A program made the position numbers and the translations under genes. Below the pieces are notes generated by a model. It searched no databases, had not been told where the DNA came from, and saw only the letters and a list, made by a program, of their open reading frames with translations. From Pseudomonas sp. VD-NE ins (GTDB lineage: Bacteria > Pseudomonadota > Gammaproteobacteria > Pseudomonadales > Pseudomonadaceae): a stretch of DNA of 64,000 nucleotides. How positions within the stretch are numbered: position 1 is the stretch's first letter; each line of letters begins with the position of its first letter. The stretch lies in NCBI RefSeq assembly GCF_031882575.1, contig NZ_CP134772.1, positions 3,243,001 to 3,307,000 of the forward strand, written 5' to 3'. This document shows positions 42,130-52,702 of the stretch, one piece after another.

Positions 42130-42903
42130 TTACTTGCCCTTGAACGCAGCCTCACGCTTGGCAATAAACGCCGCCATCCCTTCCTTCTGATCCTGCGTGG
42201 CAAACGCCGCATGGAACACCCGGCGCTCAAAACGCACGCCTTCCGTCAGGTTCACTTCAAAGGCACGGTTCACGCTTTCCTTGATCATCATCGCAATCGG
42301 CAGCGACTTGCTGGCAATCACCGCCGCCACTTTCAACGCTTCATCCAACAACTCATCGCTCGGCACAATCCGCGCAACGATGCCGCAACGCTCAGCCTCC
42401 ACCGCATCAATCAAACGCCCGCTCAGGCACATTTCCATGGCCTTCGCTTTACCCACGGCACGAGTCAGGCGCTGGGTGCCGCCCATGCCCGGCAACACGC
42501 CAAGGTTGATTTCCGGTTGGCCAAATTTTGCGTTGTCACCGGCCAGAATGAAGTCGCACATCAGCGCCAATTCACAACCACCGCCAAGGGCGAAACCGTT
42601 AACGGCGGCAATGATCGGCTTACGCCGGTTGGCCACGCGATCGCTGTCGCTGAACAGGTCGTCCATGTAGATCTGCGGGTAGGTCAGCTCGGCCATTTCC
42701 TTGATGTCGGCACCGGCGGCAAAAGCCTTTTTCGAACCCGTGAGGACGATACAACCAATGTTCGCATCGGCTTCCAGCGCATCAAGGGCCTGGTTCACTT
42801 CGCTGACCAGTTGCGCATTCAGCGCATTCAGCGCCTGCGGACGGTTGAGGGTGATCAGGCCAACGCGGCCATGGGTTTCGAGCAGAATGGTTTGGTAAGT
42901 CAT
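42130..42903 (-). CDS. Enoyl-CoA hydratase
   Basis: The 257-residue crotonase has oxyanion-hole segments [13 protein letters not shown] and [15 protein letters not shown], and the catalytic acidic residues around [22 protein letters not shown]. It hydrates short-chain enoyl-CoAs such as tiglyl-CoA, and possibly methacrylyl-CoA for the valine genes next door. It is the last gene of a five-gene minus-strand operon, 15 bases after the dehydrogenase. Confidence 0.92.
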   Translation of the reverse strand: MTYQTILLETHGRVGLITLNRPQALNALNAQLVSEVNQALDALEADANIGCIVLTGSKKAFAAGADIKEMAELTYPQIYMDDLFSDSDRVANRRKPIIAAVNGFALGGGCELALMCDFILAGDNAKFGQPEINLGVLPGMGGTQRLTRAVGKAKAMEMCLSGRLIDAVEAERCGIVARIVPSDELLDEALKVAAVIASKSLPIAMMIKESVNRAFEVNLTEGVRFERRVFHAAFATQDQKEGMAAFIAKREAAFKGK

Positions 42904-42918
42904 GGATAAAATTCCTTG

Positions 42919-44046
42919 TCAAAGATTGCGCGAAATGACCATGCGCTGAATATCGCTGGTGCCTTCGTAGATCTGGCAGACGCGCACATCGCGGTAGATG
43001 CGCTCCAGCGGGAAGTCGTTGAGGTAACCGTAACCACCGAGGGTTTGCAACGCCATCGAACAGACCTTCTCGGCCATTTCCGAAGCGAACAGTTTGGCCA
43101 TCGACGCCTCGACCAATGCCGGTTGGCCGCTGTCACGCAGGGCCGCCGCGTAATGCACCATCTGCCGGGCGACGGCGATTTGCGTGGCCATGTCGGCCAA
43201 ACGGAATGCCACGGCCTGATGCTCGATGATCGGCTTGCCGAAGGTGTCGCGCTCACGGGCGTAATCGCGCGCCGCTTCGAACGCCGCGCGGGCCATGCCT
43301 ACCGATTGCGAGGCGATGCCGACGCGGCCACCTTCAAGGTTTGCCAGGGCGATTTTGTAGCCCTCGCCCTCTTCGCCCAAGCGGTTGGCCACCGGCACTT
43401 GCACATCTTCGAAAAGAATCTGGCAGGTGTCGGAGGCGTGCTGGCCGAGCTTGTCCTCGACGCGAGCGACTTTATAGCCCGGCGAATCGGTCGGCACGAT
43501 AAACGCGCTGATGCCGCGTTTGCCCGCACTCGGATCGGTCACCGCAAACACAATCACGATCCCGGCGTTTTGCCCGGAGGTGATGAACTGTTTGCAGCCG
43601 TTCAGCACGTAGTGATCACCGTCCAGCCGTGCGCGGGTTTTCAGGCTGCTGGCATCAGAGCCGGCCTGCGGTTCGGTCAACGCAAAGGCACCAAGCATCG
43701 CGCCGCTGGCCAGCGGTTTGAGGAAGCGTTCGCGCTGATCGTCGTTGCCGAACTTGAGAATCGGCACGCAACCGACCGAGTTGTGCACGCTCATGATCGT
43801 CGAGCAGGCGCCGTCGCCGGCGGCGATTTCTTCCAGGGCCATGGCGTAGGCCAGATAACCGGTATCGCAACCGCCCCACTGCTCCGGCACGAGCATGCCG
43901 AAGAAGCCCAGTTCGGCCATTTGGCCGATGGCTTCCTTGGGGAAACGGTGCTCGCGATCCCACTCGGCGGCAAACGGCTTCAAGCGTTCCTCGGCGAACT
44001 GCCGGGCCATGTCGCGGATCTGGGTTTGGTCTTCGTTGGGAATCAT
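42919..44046 (-). CDS. Acyl-CoA dehydrogenase, short/branched-chain type
   Basis: The 375-residue FAD enzyme has [39 protein letters not shown] and catalytic Glu in [13 protein letters not shown]. With a 3-hydroxyacyl-CoA SDR, thiolase and hydratase in the same operon, the natural substrate is likely 2-methylbutyryl-CoA from isoleucine. It is distinct from the plus-strand paralogue at 40598. Confidence 0.88.
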   Translation of the reverse strand: MIPNEDQTQIRDMARQFAEERLKPFAAEWDREHRFPKEAIGQMAELGFFGMLVPEQWGGCDTGYLAYAMALEEIAAGDGACSTIMSVHNSVGCVPILKFGNDDQRERFLKPLASGAMLGAFALTEPQAGSDASSLKTRARLDGDHYVLNGCKQFITSGQNAGIVIVFAVTDPSAGKRGISAFIVPTDSPGYKVARVEDKLGQHASDTCQILFEDVQVPVANRLGEEGEGYKIALANLEGGRVGIASQSVGMARAAFEAARDYARERDTFGKPIIEHQAVAFRLADMATQIAVARQMVHYAAALRDSGQPALVEASMAKLFASEMAEKVCSMALQTLGGYGYLNDFPLERIYRDVRVCQIYEGTSDIQRMVISRNL

Positions 44047-44080
44047 GGTGAATCCTTAAAATCCGGTTACAACAGAAAAC

Positions 44081-44174
44081 CCTGTGGGAGCTGGCTTGCC
44101 AGCGATGGGGCCGTGTCAGTGAACATTTCGGCTATCTGACCCACCGCCATCGCGGGCAAGCCCGCTCCCACAGG
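44081..44174. repeat. Inverted repeat pair, GTGGGAGCTGGCTTGCCAGC family
   Basis: CCTGTGGGAGCTGGCTTGCC from 44081 is mirrored, with a few changes, by GGCAAGCCCGCTCCCACAGG ending at 44174. It lies inside the five-gene operon, between the thiolase and dehydrogenase genes. Relatives are at 53552 and 57622. Confidence 0.87.
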
Positions 44175-44188
44175 GTCCAGGGTCAACG

Positions 44189-45382
44189 TTAATAGAGGCA
44201 TTCCACGGCCATCGCTGTCGCTTCGCCGCCGCCGATGCAGATCGCTGCGATGCCGCGTTTCTGCTTTCTCTGGCGCAGGGCCGACAGCAACGTCACCAGA
44301 ATCCGCGCACCGGACGCGCCGATCGGATGGCCCAGCGCACAGGCACCACCATGCACGTTCAACTTGTCATGGGGGATTTCCAGCTGCGTCATCGCCGCCA
44401 TGCCGACCACGGCAAACGCTTCGTTGACTTCAAACAGATCGACATCACCCAGCGACCAACCGGTTTTCTTGATCAGCTTCTTGATCGCACCAATCGGCGC
44501 CACCGGGAACAGGCCCGGGGTATCAGCGAACGCGGCGTGGCCATGGATCACCGCCAGCGGTTTCAGCCCGAGTTTCTGTGCCTGCGACTGACGCATCAGC
44601 ACCAATGCCGCCGCGCCGTCAGAGATCGAACTGGAGTTCGCCGCCGTCACCGTGCCGCCTTCGCGGAACGCCGGTTTCAGCGAGGCGACCTTGTCCAGTT
44701 TGGCTTTTGGTGGCTGCTCGTCATGGCTGATCAGCACCTGTTCTTTGCCGACGGTCACGGTCAGCGGGACGATTTCGTCCTTGAAGCTGCCGTCCTTGAT
44801 CGCCTGCTGCGCGCGGGTGGTCGAGGCGATGGCAAACGCATCCTGCGCTTCCCGGCTGAAGTGGTTGGTCTCGGCGCAGTCTTCGGCGAAGGTGCCCATC
44901 AGGCGGCCCTTGTCGTAAGCGTCTTCGAGGCCGTCGAGGAACATCGAATCGAGCACGCGACCATGGCCCATGCGGTAACCGGCGCGGGCACGATCCAGCA
45001 AATACGGCGAGTTGGACATGCTTTCCATGCCACCAGCGATCACCACATCGGCGCTGCCAGCGACCAGCATGTCGTGGGCAAGAATGGTGGTTTCCATGCC
45101 CGAGCCGCACATCTTGTTGACCGTGGTGCAACGGGTCGATTTATCCAGCCCGGCGCCCAGTGCCGCTTGACGCGCCGGTGCCTGACCGAGGCCGGCGGGC
45201 AGCACGCAACCGAACAGCACTTCATCAACCGCGTCGCTGGCGACACCGGCGCGTTCAACCGCAGCCTTGATTGCCGCAGCGCCGAGTTGTGGCGCGGTGA
45301 GGCTTTTCAGTTCGCCCTGAAAACCGCCCATTGGCGTGCGCACGGCGCTGACGATAACAATTGGATCGTTGGAAATGGTCAT
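44189..45382 (-). CDS. Acetyl-CoA C-acyltransferase (thiolase)
   Basis: The 397-residue thiolase has the nucleophilic Cys in TTVNKMCGSGMETT (about 90), His in GGACALGHPIGASGARI, and the C-terminal catalytic Cys in AAICIGGGEATAMAVE. It would cleave 2-methylacetoacetyl-CoA to propionyl-CoA and acetyl-CoA as the last step of the isoleucine spiral. It follows the SDR gene by 12 bases. Confidence 0.92.
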   Translation of the reverse strand: MTISNDPIVIVSAVRTPMGGFQGELKSLTAPQLGAAAIKAAVERAGVASDAVDEVLFGCVLPAGLGQAPARQAALGAGLDKSTRCTTVNKMCGSGMETTILAHDMLVAGSADVVIAGGMESMSNSPYLLDRARAGYRMGHGRVLDSMFLDGLEDAYDKGRLMGTFAEDCAETNHFSREAQDAFAIASTTRAQQAIKDGSFKDEIVPLTVTVGKEQVLISHDEQPPKAKLDKVASLKPAFREGGTVTAANSSSISDGAAALVLMRQSQAQKLGLKPLAVIHGHAAFADTPGLFPVAPIGAIKKLIKKTGWSLGDVDLFEVNEAFAVVGMAAMTQLEIPHDKLNVHGGACALGHPIGASGARILVTLLSALRQRKQKRGIAAICIGGGEATAMAVECLY

Positions 45383-45394
45383 GACAAATCCTCC

Positions 45395-46156
45395 TTACTT
45401 GGCGGCCATGCGCAAGGCGCCGTCGAGACGGATCACCTCGCCGTTGAGCATGCTGTTTTCGATGATATGCCGAACCAGCGCGGCGTACTCGCCAGGCTTG
45501 CCCAGACGCGGCGGGAACGGTACGCCGGCGGCCAGCGATTCGCGGACTTCCGGGGTCATGCCGGCCATCATCGGCGTTTCGAAAATGCCCGGTGCGATGG
45601 TCATCACGCGGATACCGAAGCGCGCCAGTTCACGGGCGGCCGGCAGGGTCAGGCTGGCAATCGCGCCTTTCGAAGCGGAGTACGCCGCTTGGCCAATCTG
45701 GCCGTCGAACGCCGCGACCGAGGCGGTGTTGATGATCACGCCGCGCTCGCCGTCGGCATTGGCCTCGCTCTCGGCGATGGCCGCAGCGGCCAGTCGTAAC
45801 ATGTTGAAGCTGCCGATCAGGTTGACGTTGATCACCTGCGCGAAACTGCTCAGCGCATGCGGGCCGTTCTTGCCGAGGATCTTCTCGCCACGGACGATAC
45901 CGGCGCAGTTGACCAGGCCGTTGAGACTGCCAAAGGCTTTGACCGTGGCCTGGACGGCGGCTTCGGCGGCGGCTTCGTTGCTGATGTCGGCGACCACGCT
46001 TTGCGCGCCCAAACGCTGAGCCTGGGCGGCGACCGCTTCGGCATTCATGTCCACCAGCATCACTTTGGCGCCGGCACTGACCAGCAATTCAGCGGTGGCG
46101 GCACCGAGGCCGGAGGCGCCGCCGGTGACGATAAAAACCTTGTTCTCGATCTGCAT
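45395..46156 (-). CDS. SDR 3-hydroxyacyl-CoA dehydrogenase (HSD10-like)
   Basis: The 253-residue short-chain dehydrogenase has [13 protein letters not shown] for NAD binding and the catalytic YSASK in [16 protein letters not shown]. It resembles 17-beta-HSD10/3-hydroxy-2-methylbutyryl-CoA dehydrogenase, matching the third step of isoleucine degradation. The start ATG 46156 follows GAAGGAAACAG. The frame stays open upstream over the acyl-CoA synthetase tail, which I reject as non-coding. Confidence 0.9.
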   Translation of the reverse strand: MQIENKVFIVTGGASGLGAATAELLVSAGAKVMLVDMNAEAVAAQAQRLGAQSVVADISNEAAAEAAVQATVKAFGSLNGLVNCAGIVRGEKILGKNGPHALSSFAQVINVNLIGSFNMLRLAAAAIAESEANADGERGVIINTASVAAFDGQIGQAAYSASKGAIASLTLPAARELARFGIRVMTIAPGIFETPMMAGMTPEVRESLAAGVPFPPRLGKPGEYAALVRHIIENSMLNGEVIRLDGALRMAAK

Positions 46157-46172
46157 GACTGTTTCCTTCGGT

Positions 46173-47837
46173 TCAAGCTGAAACGTTGTGCGCCGCGGCC
46201 TCTTGAGCCTTGGCGATTTCCTGGTTGCGCAAGATAAAGCGCTGCAATTTGCCGCTTGGGGTTTTGGGCAATTCGCTGACAAATTCGATTTCACGCGGGT
46301 ACGAGTGCGCGGCCAGACGTTTGCGCACGTGTTGGCGCAGTTCTTCGGCCAACTCCGGCGCGGCACGGTATTGAGCGCTCAGCACGACGAAGGCTTTGAC
46401 CAGTTCGGTACGCTCCGGATCGGGTTTGCCGACCACCGCCGCTTCGACCACTGCCGGGTGCTCAATCAATGCGCTTTCAACATCGAACGGGCCGACGCGG
46501 TAGCCGGAGGTGGTGATCACGTCATCGCTACGACCGACGAAGCTGATGCTGCCGTCCGGGTTCCATTCCACGGTATCGCCGCTGAGGTAGTAATCACCGA
46601 CGAAGGCTTTGGTCGGCGCGCCTTCGTAACCGCCGAACCAGCACATCGGCGATTGCGGACGATCGATGGCGAGAATGCCCGGCTGGCCGACGCCGAGCTC
46701 GTTGTACTGCTCGTCGAGCACGACGATGCGGTGGCCCGGTGAGGCAAAACCCGCGGCGCCGACGTGCACGGCGTGATCGAGGCCGTGGTGATTGCACAGG
46801 ACCATGCCCAGCTCGGTCTGGCCGTAATGGTCGTGGATCACCACGTCGAGGTTGTCGGCGAACCAGCGGATCACTTCCGGGTTCAGCGGCTCGCCGGCGC
46901 TGCTGACGATGCGCAATTTGCCTTTGATCGACTTGGCGAATTCGTCACCGCCAGCAATCAACAAACGATAAGCGGTTGGCGAACCGGTGAGGTTGGTAAT
47001 GCCGTATTTGTTGATCACCCGGCAGGTGCTCTCGAGGGTGAACGGGCCATCGTAAAAGGTGATCGGGTGGCCCATCGACAACGGCCCGGTAACGCCGAAA
47101 TAGATGCCGTAAGCCCAGCCCGGATCGGCGACGTTCCAGAACGAGTCTTTCGGGCGCAGATCGACGGCATCACGGGTGTAGCTCTGGAACGCGACGATGG
47201 CTTTGAGCGGCACCGACAGCGCTTTCGACGGGCCGGTGGTGCCGGACGTGAACATCAGCAGAAACGGGTCTTCGCCAGTCAGCAATACCGGTTCGCACAC
47301 ATTGGAATGGTTGGCCAGTTCGGCCCAGAAGCTGAAGTCGCCACGGACGATGCCCTGACCTTTCGCGCCGCCAACGGTGACGAGCGTCGGGCAATCGGCG
47401 ACTTCAGCAAGTTTCGGCCGGTTGACCGCGTCGGTTACCACGACTTTGGCACCGGAGCTGTTCAGGCGATGTTCGAGAGCCTTGGGGCCGAACGCGGTGA
47501 ACAAGGGTTGATACACCGCGCCGATGCGCCAGGTGGCGAACACGGTGATGAGCAATTCGATGTTTCGCGGCAGCAGGCCGGCGACCTTGTCACCCTTCTG
47601 CACGCCTTGGGCGAGAAGGAAATTGGCGAATCGCGCGGCTTTGTCCTGCAGTTCGTTGAAGGTGTACGTCGCACTGGCGCCGTCGCGGCCCTCCCAGAAC
47701 AGCGCGATGCGCCCCGGCAAGGCGTGGCGGTCGCAGCATTCGACGCAGGCGTTGAGCGCCTCCAGCGTACCGCTGAGCGCGGCATCCACGGTGTGCTGAT
47801 AGTTGAACTGTGCGGTGGCAGACAAGTAATCGCGCAT
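46173..47837 (-). CDS. Acyl-CoA synthetase (AMP-forming, MACS-like)
   Basis: The 554-residue ANL-superfamily enzyme has the P-loop [15 protein letters not shown], the hinge region [23 protein letters not shown] and C-terminal lysine in [14 protein letters not shown]. It activates a carboxylate to its CoA thioester, probably a short or branched acid feeding the operon. ATG 47837 is preferred, with GAGGG about 11 bases upstream; an upstream in-frame start at 47918 is unlikely. It is the first gene of the operon after the AraC regulator. Confidence 0.9.
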   Translation of the reverse strand: MRDYLSATAQFNYQHTVDAALSGTLEALNACVECCDRHALPGRIALFWEGRDGASATYTFNELQDKAARFANFLLAQGVQKGDKVAGLLPRNIELLITVFATWRIGAVYQPLFTAFGPKALEHRLNSSGAKVVVTDAVNRPKLAEVADCPTLVTVGGAKGQGIVRGDFSFWAELANHSNVCEPVLLTGEDPFLLMFTSGTTGPSKALSVPLKAIVAFQSYTRDAVDLRPKDSFWNVADPGWAYGIYFGVTGPLSMGHPITFYDGPFTLESTCRVINKYGITNLTGSPTAYRLLIAGGDEFAKSIKGKLRIVSSAGEPLNPEVIRWFADNLDVVIHDHYGQTELGMVLCNHHGLDHAVHVGAAGFASPGHRIVVLDEQYNELGVGQPGILAIDRPQSPMCWFGGYEGAPTKAFVGDYYLSGDTVEWNPDGSISFVGRSDDVITTSGYRVGPFDVESALIEHPAVVEAAVVGKPDPERTELVKAFVVLSAQYRAAPELAEELRQHVRKRLAAHSYPREIEFVSELPKTPSGKLQRFILRNQEIAKAQEAAAHNVSA

Positions 47838-47988
47838 TGCCAGAATCCCTCTGTTTTTTATTAGGCTGGGAACCGTAAACAACAGGGAGATAGTCGCGCT
47901 GTGGGGCAGCGGCGGCAATGGTCAAAGCCATCAATGTGGCTGACTGGTTTGGCCAAGGTTTAAGTCTTGTGTTGCATGGACTGGCGCT

Positions 47989-48055
47989 TTCGCGAGCAGG
48001 CTCGCTCCCACAATTTGGAATGCATTCCCTTGTGGGAGCGAGCCTGCTCGCGAGA
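47989..48055. repeat. Inverted repeat pair, GTGGGAGCGAGCCTGCTCGC family
   Basis: TTCGCGAGCAGGCTCGCTCC is mirrored by GGAGCGAGCCTGCTCGCGAG, with a short spacer of about 18 bases. It lies between the regulator and the acyl-CoA synthetase gene. Confidence 0.9.
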
Positions 48056-48062
48056 GGCCCGG

Positions 48063-49079
48063 TCAGACGACCTCGTTCAGGATCAGCGTGCGGTAATGGC
48101 CCGGATTCGACCCCGACCACTTGCGAAACGCCTTGTAGAACGAACTTGCATCGGCAAACCCCAAGCGGCTGGCGATCTCGACAAAACTGATCGAAGGCTC
48201 CGCCAGCCAGATAATCGCCAATTCCTTGCGCACGCTGTCCTTGAGTCCTTGATAGGTCTGCCCTTCCTCAGCCAAACGCCGGCGCAAGGTCGAAGCGGAC
48301 ATGCACAACTGTTGGGCCAAGGCCTCGGTTTCCGGCCACTGCTCGGCCGGCAACTCCCGCAGATCGTGCTTGATCCGACTGGCGAGGCTCTCCGGGTCGC
48401 GGTACTTGACCAGAATGTTGGCCGGGGCGTGGGCGAGAAAGCGTTTCAGTTCTTCGGCGGTGCGCTTGATCGGTAGATCGAGACAATCAGCAGAAAAAAT
48501 CATTCGAGTACGTGGCCGCTCAAAACGCAGATTCTCCGAAAACATCACCCGGTAGTCATCGGTGAAGTCCGGCTCGGGGCAGCGCAGTTCAATCGCCAGA
48601 ATTGGTATCCGCCGCCCCGCCAGCCAGCAGGCCACACCGTGGACGATCATCCAGTAGGTGAAATAGCTGAAGGCGCGGCGTGGTTCGGGATCGTCTTCAA
48701 GCAGAACGATTTCCGCCAGACTTTGCTGGTGCACCAGTTGCGCCGGCAGGCGCTCGAGCATCAGTGACAGAAAACTCAAACCCGTGCTCAACCCCGCTGC
48801 GAGTGTCGGTTGCGCCATCGCACTGCGACACAGGAATTCAAGGCTGCCGGACTTGAGCTTGCGCGGGTCCATGCCGAAAAACTCGTCATCGCCGCGCCGG
48901 GCCAATAACCGCCAGAGTTTCGCGTATTGCGAGGCTGGCACCCGGCCGTGCTCGGTTTGCAGCAACGCCGGATCAATCCCGACCTTGTTCAAGACTTCTT
49001 CCGTGGCCACGCCCGGGGCACAACTTTGCATCAGCGCTTCACGCACCAATTGAACGGCGATGGTGTCTTTTTCCGACAT
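48063..49079 (-). CDS. AraC family regulator (arabinose-binding-domain type)
   Basis: The 338-residue regulator has a long N-terminal effector domain typical of the OruR/ArgR-like subgroup and a C-terminal HTH pair (MSASTLRRRLAEEGQTYQGLKD; FVEIASRLGFADASSFYKAFRKWSG). It precedes the acyl-CoA synthetase-headed operon on the same strand and probably controls it. ATG 49079 (MSEKD) is preferred; ATG 49118 with GGTAAG upstream is an alternative. Part of a GCAGGAGCTGCCGAAGG repeat lies just upstream at 49146. Confidence 0.87.
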   Translation of the reverse strand: MSEKDTIAVQLVREALMQSCAPGVATEEVLNKVGIDPALLQTEHGRVPASQYAKLWRLLARRGDDEFFGMDPRKLKSGSLEFLCRSAMAQPTLAAGLSTGLSFLSLMLERLPAQLVHQQSLAEIVLLEDDPEPRRAFSYFTYWMIVHGVACWLAGRRIPILAIELRCPEPDFTDDYRVMFSENLRFERPRTRMIFSADCLDLPIKRTAEELKRFLAHAPANILVKYRDPESLASRIKHDLRELPAEQWPETEALAQQLCMSASTLRRRLAEEGQTYQGLKDSVRKELAIIWLAEPSISFVEIASRLGFADASSFYKAFRKWSGSNPGHYRTLILNEVV

Positions 49080-49239
49080 GGAGCGCGGTGAACCTTGTTG
49101 TTTTTGAATGGCAAGCATCTTACCGCAGCTAACACAAATACCCATGCAGGAGCTGCCGAAGGTTCGGGCGCCACCCGCATGAGAATGGTTGTTCTTTACT
49201 TCGTTCAGCTTGTGTTCAGGTTTATGTCAATGAATGTCA

Positions 49240-49258
49240 TGTGAGAATGACTTTCATT
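49240..49258 (+). promoter_or_regulatory. Fur box of the efe operon
   Basis: TGTGAGAATGACTTTCATT matches 15 of 19 bases of the symmetric Fur box AATGAGAATGATTCTCATT. It is 45 bases before efeU, so iron should repress the operon. Confidence 0.7.
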
Positions 49259-49260
49259 AT

Positions 49261-49275
49261 GTTACAACTTGTAAC
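49261..49275. promoter_or_regulatory. Perfect palindrome beside the efe Fur box
   Basis: GTTACAACTTGTAAC has two 7-base arms around one central base. It begins two bases after the Fur box and ends 27 bases before efeU. Position suggests an operator for a second regulator or the start of the untranslated leader; no protein can be named. Confidence 0.4.
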
Positions 49276-49302
49276 CTCTTCGAATGACCCTGTGGATGCC
49301 GA

Positions 49303-50148
49303 ATGCTCGTTCCCTTTCTGATCATGCTGCGCGAAGGCATTGAAGCCGCGCTGATCGTTGGCATTATCGCCAGCTACCTGCAACAGACTGGCCGTGGCCA
49401 ATGGATGCCGGCCGTGTGGATCGGCGTGTTTCTCGCCGCCGCCCTCGCCCTGCTGGTCGGCGGTGGCCTGGAACTGGTCAGTGCCGAATTCCCGCAGAAG
49501 CAGCAAGAACTGTTCGAAGGCATCGTCGGCCTGGTGGCCGTGGGCATTCTCAGCTCGATGGTGTTCTGGATGCGCAAGGTTGCGCGTTCGATCAAGCATT
49601 CGCTACAAGCCTCGCTGGATCACGCCCTGACGTCTTCTAAACATCAGGTCATTGCGCTGATCGCCATGGTGTTCTTCGCGGTCGCCCGGGAAGGTTTGGA
49701 AACGGTGTTCTTCCTGCTTGCGGTGTTCCAGCAGAGCGAAGGCCCGGGCGCGCCGGTCGGTGCCCTGCTCGGGTTGATTCTGGCGATCATCGTCGGCTTC
49801 CTGATCTACAGCGGCAGCATGCGTCTCAATCTTTCGGCGTTCTTCAAGTGGACCGGCCTGTTCATTCTGGTGGTCGCCGCCGGAATTCTCGCCAACTCGG
49901 TACAAGCGCTGCATGAAGCCGGGCTGTGGAATCACCTGCAAACCGTGCTGTTCGACTTCAGCGCGACGCTGCCGATGGACGGCCCGTTGGGCTCGGTGCT
50001 GGCTGGCATGTTCGGCTACCAGGATGCACCGACCATCAGCACCCTCGGTGCCTATCTGATCTATCTGCTGGTGGCGCTGGTGATGTTTTTTTACCCGGCT
50101 CCCGCGCCGAAGCCCTCCGCACAATCGTCTTCCGTTTCCAGCCAATAA
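49303..50148 (+). CDS. efeU: Ferrous/ferric iron permease, FTR1 family
   Basis: The 281-residue inner-membrane permease has seven predicted helices and the two REGxE iron-passage motifs (LREGIEAALIVG near residue 6 and AREGLETVFFLL near 127). EfeU imports iron delivered by EfeO/EfeB. It leads the operon, with the Fur box upstream and efeO 8 bases downstream. Confidence 0.93.
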   Translation: MLVPFLIMLREGIEAALIVGIIASYLQQTGRGQWMPAVWIGVFLAAALALLVGGGLELVSAEFPQKQQELFEGIVGLVAVGILSSMVFWMRKVARSIKHSLQASLDHALTSSKHQVIALIAMVFFAVAREGLETVFFLLAVFQQSEGPGAPVGALLGLILAIIVGFLIYSGSMRLNLSAFFKWTGLFILVVAAGILANSVQALHEAGLWNHLQTVLFDFSATLPMDGPLGSVLAGMFGYQDAPTISTLGAYLIYLLVALVMFFYPAPAPKPSAQSSSVSSQ

Positions 50149-50156
50149 GGGCATTC

Positions 50157-51356
50157 ATGTCAAAGCCTAATACTCCTCAGGCCTCCCCTCCCCGCGCCTT
50201 GCGCTGGGCGGTGGCCGGCTCGGTGGTGGTAATGATCGCCGCTGGCGGTCTGTTTTATTACGCCTCGAAAATGGCTGCGGCCAAGCGTCAGCACAACCAC
50301 GATGAAGTGGTGGTGAACATTCATCCGGGCAGTTGCGAGCCGAATGCACTGACCGTACCGGCCGGTCGCGCCAGTTTCCGCATCGTCAACCGCTCCGACC
50401 GCGCCGTGGAATGGGAAATCCTTGACGGCGTACTCGTCGTCGAAGAACGCGAAAACATCGCGCCGGGCCTGAGCCAAGTGATCAACGCCAACCTGCAACC
50501 CGGCGATTACGCGATCACCTGCGGCCTGCTGAGCAACCCGCGCGGCACCTTGCGCGTGACACCGACGGCAGCCTCTGACGCAGCGGCCAAAGCCAAACCG
50601 TCGATGGTTGCCTTCGTCGGGCCGCTGTCGGAATTCCGCGTGTATCTGGCCAGCCAGGGCAGCGCGCTGATCAAAGCCGTGACCGCGCTCGATCAAGCCA
50701 TTGAAAGCGGCGACTTGAGTCAGGCGCAGGCACTGTACTTGCCGGCGCGTGCGGCGTATCAACGTCTGGCCCCTGCCGCGCAACGCTTGGCTGAGCTGGA
50801 CAACAGCATCAACGCCCGCGCCGATTACTTCGAAAAGCGCGAACAGGATCCGGCCTTCGTCGGCTTCCACCGCCTCGAATACGCGCTGTTCCAGCAACGC
50901 AAACTCGATGAACTGACGCCCGTGGCCCAGCGCCTGCTCGGCGATGTCACCACGCTCAAACAGCAATTGCTCGCGCAGAGCCTGCCACCAGAGCAACTGG
51001 TCAATATCGTCGTACGCAACCTCAACACCTTGGCCGACGTCCGTGCTGCCAGCGGTGAAGAAGAACGCTACAGCCATAGCGACCTCAACGGTTTCGCCGC
51101 CAATGCGCAAACCGCACACAAAGTCGTCGACCTGCTGCGGCCGATGCTGAGCAAATCCGCTGCCGACCTGCTGCCGAAAATCGACAAGGCACTGACGGAT
51201 TTCGACAGTGAACTCGACACCTACAAGATCAAGGACGGCTACGTCAGCTACGACGCCATCAGCGGCGCACAACGCAAGCAGATCGCCGACAAGGCGCAGG
51301 CCTTGGCCGACGCACTGGATGGCATCGATCCCGCCCTCGGCCTCTCCGGCCTGTAA
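50157..51356 (+). CDS. efeO: Iron uptake protein with cupredoxin and M75 domains
   Basis: The 399-residue protein has an N-terminal membrane segment (about 15-37), a cupredoxin-like domain (VNIHPGSCEPNALTVPAG..., about 45-135) and an M75 domain with the HxxE motif in FVGFHRLEYALF and ERYSHSDL. It binds iron in the periplasm and passes it to EfeU. ATG 50157 follows AATAAGGGC. The frame is open upstream inside efeU, but MSKPN gives the sensible start. A shorter M75 protein is at 52703. Confidence 0.92.
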   Translation: MSKPNTPQASPPRALRWAVAGSVVVMIAAGGLFYYASKMAAAKRQHNHDEVVVNIHPGSCEPNALTVPAGRASFRIVNRSDRAVEWEILDGVLVVEERENIAPGLSQVINANLQPGDYAITCGLLSNPRGTLRVTPTAASDAAAKAKPSMVAFVGPLSEFRVYLASQGSALIKAVTALDQAIESGDLSQAQALYLPARAAYQRLAPAAQRLAELDNSINARADYFEKREQDPAFVGFHRLEYALFQQRKLDELTPVAQRLLGDVTTLKQQLLAQSLPPEQLVNIVVRNLNTLADVRAASGEEERYSHSDLNGFAANAQTAHKVVDLLRPMLSKSAADLLPKIDKALTDFDSELDTYKIKDGYVSYDAISGAQRKQIADKAQALADALDGIDPALGLSGL

Positions 51357-51374
51357 GCAGAAGACCCATTTCCG

Positions 51375-52673
51375 ATGAAAGATATCGAACCACTCAACCT
51401 GCAACGTCGCCGTGTCCTGATGGGCATGGGCGCCGCCGGTGTCGCCCTCGCCGGGTCCGCCCTGAGCTGCCCGGCCATGGCTGCCGCGCCTGCGCAAGTC
51501 ACCGAAGCACCGAGCAGCGACAAGACCGAAGACCGCCACGATTTCCACGGCGTACACCAGACCGGCATCGTCACCCCGCGTCCGGCCTCGGGCATGCTGG
51601 TTTCCTTCGATGTGTTGGCCAGTGATCGCGAAGACCTTGAGCGGCTTTTCCGCACCCTCAACGAGCGCATCGCGTTTCTGATGAAGGGCGGCCCGGTCGC
51701 GCAGATCGATCCGAAACTGCCGCCGCCGGATTCCGGCATCCTCGGCCCGAACGTGGCGCCGGACAACCTGACCATCACCGTTTCTGTCGGCGAGTCACTG
51801 TTCGACGAGCGCTTCGGTCTGGCCGAGGCCAAGCCCAAGCGTCTGATCCGAATGGTCGGTTTCCCCAACGACGCGCTGGACGCCGATTGCTGCCATGGCG
51901 ACCTGAGCCTGCAGTTCTGCTCGAACACCGCTGACACCAATATTCACGCCCTGCGCGACATCGTCAAAAACCTCCCTGATCTGCTGCTGGTGCGTTGGAA
52001 ACAGGAAGGCAGCGTGCCGCCGCAAGCCCCGGCGAAACCGGGTGTGCCGGCACAGTCGGCGCGTAACTTCCTCGGTTTCCGTGATGGCTCGGCCAACCCG
52101 GATTCCAACGACAGCAAAGCCATGGATCGCCTGGTCTGGGTGCAACCGGGCAGTGACGAACCGGCCTGGGCCGCTCACGGCAGCTATCAAGCGGTGCGGA
52201 TCATCCGCAACTTCGTCGAGCGCTGGGACCGTACACCGCTGCAGGAACAGGAAAGCATCATCGGCCGGGTCAAAACCAGCGGCGCGCCGATGGGTGCGCA
52301 GCATGAGACGGAAGTCCCGGATTACAGCAAAGACCCGGAAGGCAAACTGACCAAACTCGACGCGCACATTCGCTTGGCCAACCCGCGCACCGCTGCGAGC
52401 CAAGCCAACCTGATCCTGCGCCGGCCGTTCAATTATTCGAATGGCGTGAACAAGAACGGTCAGCTCGACATGGGTTTGCTGTTCATCTGTTACCAGGCCG
52501 ATCTGGAAAAAGGCTTCATCACCGTGCAGACCCGCCTCAACGGCGAGCCGCTGGAGGAATACCTCAAACCGGTCGGCGGCGGCTATTTCTTCACCCTGCC
52601 GGGTGTCACGGGCGACAAGGACTTCATCGGTCGCTCGCTGCTCAACGCCACTCAACCGAAAACCGCTGCCTGA
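51375..52673 (+). CDS. efeB: Deferrochelatase/DyP-type peroxidase
   Basis: The 432-residue haem protein has a Tat signal ([18 protein letters not shown], residues 12-29), so it is exported folded to the periplasm. The DyP motif is seen in [12 protein letters not shown] (GxxDG) and the distal Arg region follows. EfeB oxidises Fe(II) or strips iron from haem to supply EfeU. It sits 18 bases after efeO and 29 bases before the extra M75 gene. Confidence 0.93.
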   Translation: MKDIEPLNLQRRRVLMGMGAAGVALAGSALSCPAMAAAPAQVTEAPSSDKTEDRHDFHGVHQTGIVTPRPASGMLVSFDVLASDREDLERLFRTLNERIAFLMKGGPVAQIDPKLPPPDSGILGPNVAPDNLTITVSVGESLFDERFGLAEAKPKRLIRMVGFPNDALDADCCHGDLSLQFCSNTADTNIHALRDIVKNLPDLLLVRWKQEGSVPPQAPAKPGVPAQSARNFLGFRDGSANPDSNDSKAMDRLVWVQPGSDEPAWAAHGSYQAVRIIRNFVERWDRTPLQEQESIIGRVKTSGAPMGAQHETEVPDYSKDPEGKLTKLDAHIRLANPRTAASQANLILRRPFNYSNGVNKNGQLDMGLLFICYQADLEKGFITVQTRLNGEPLEEYLKPVGGGYFFTLPGVTGDKDFIGRSLLNATQPKTAA

Positions 52674-52702
52674 AACAACATCCCAACACTGGAGCCGCCC
52701 CC

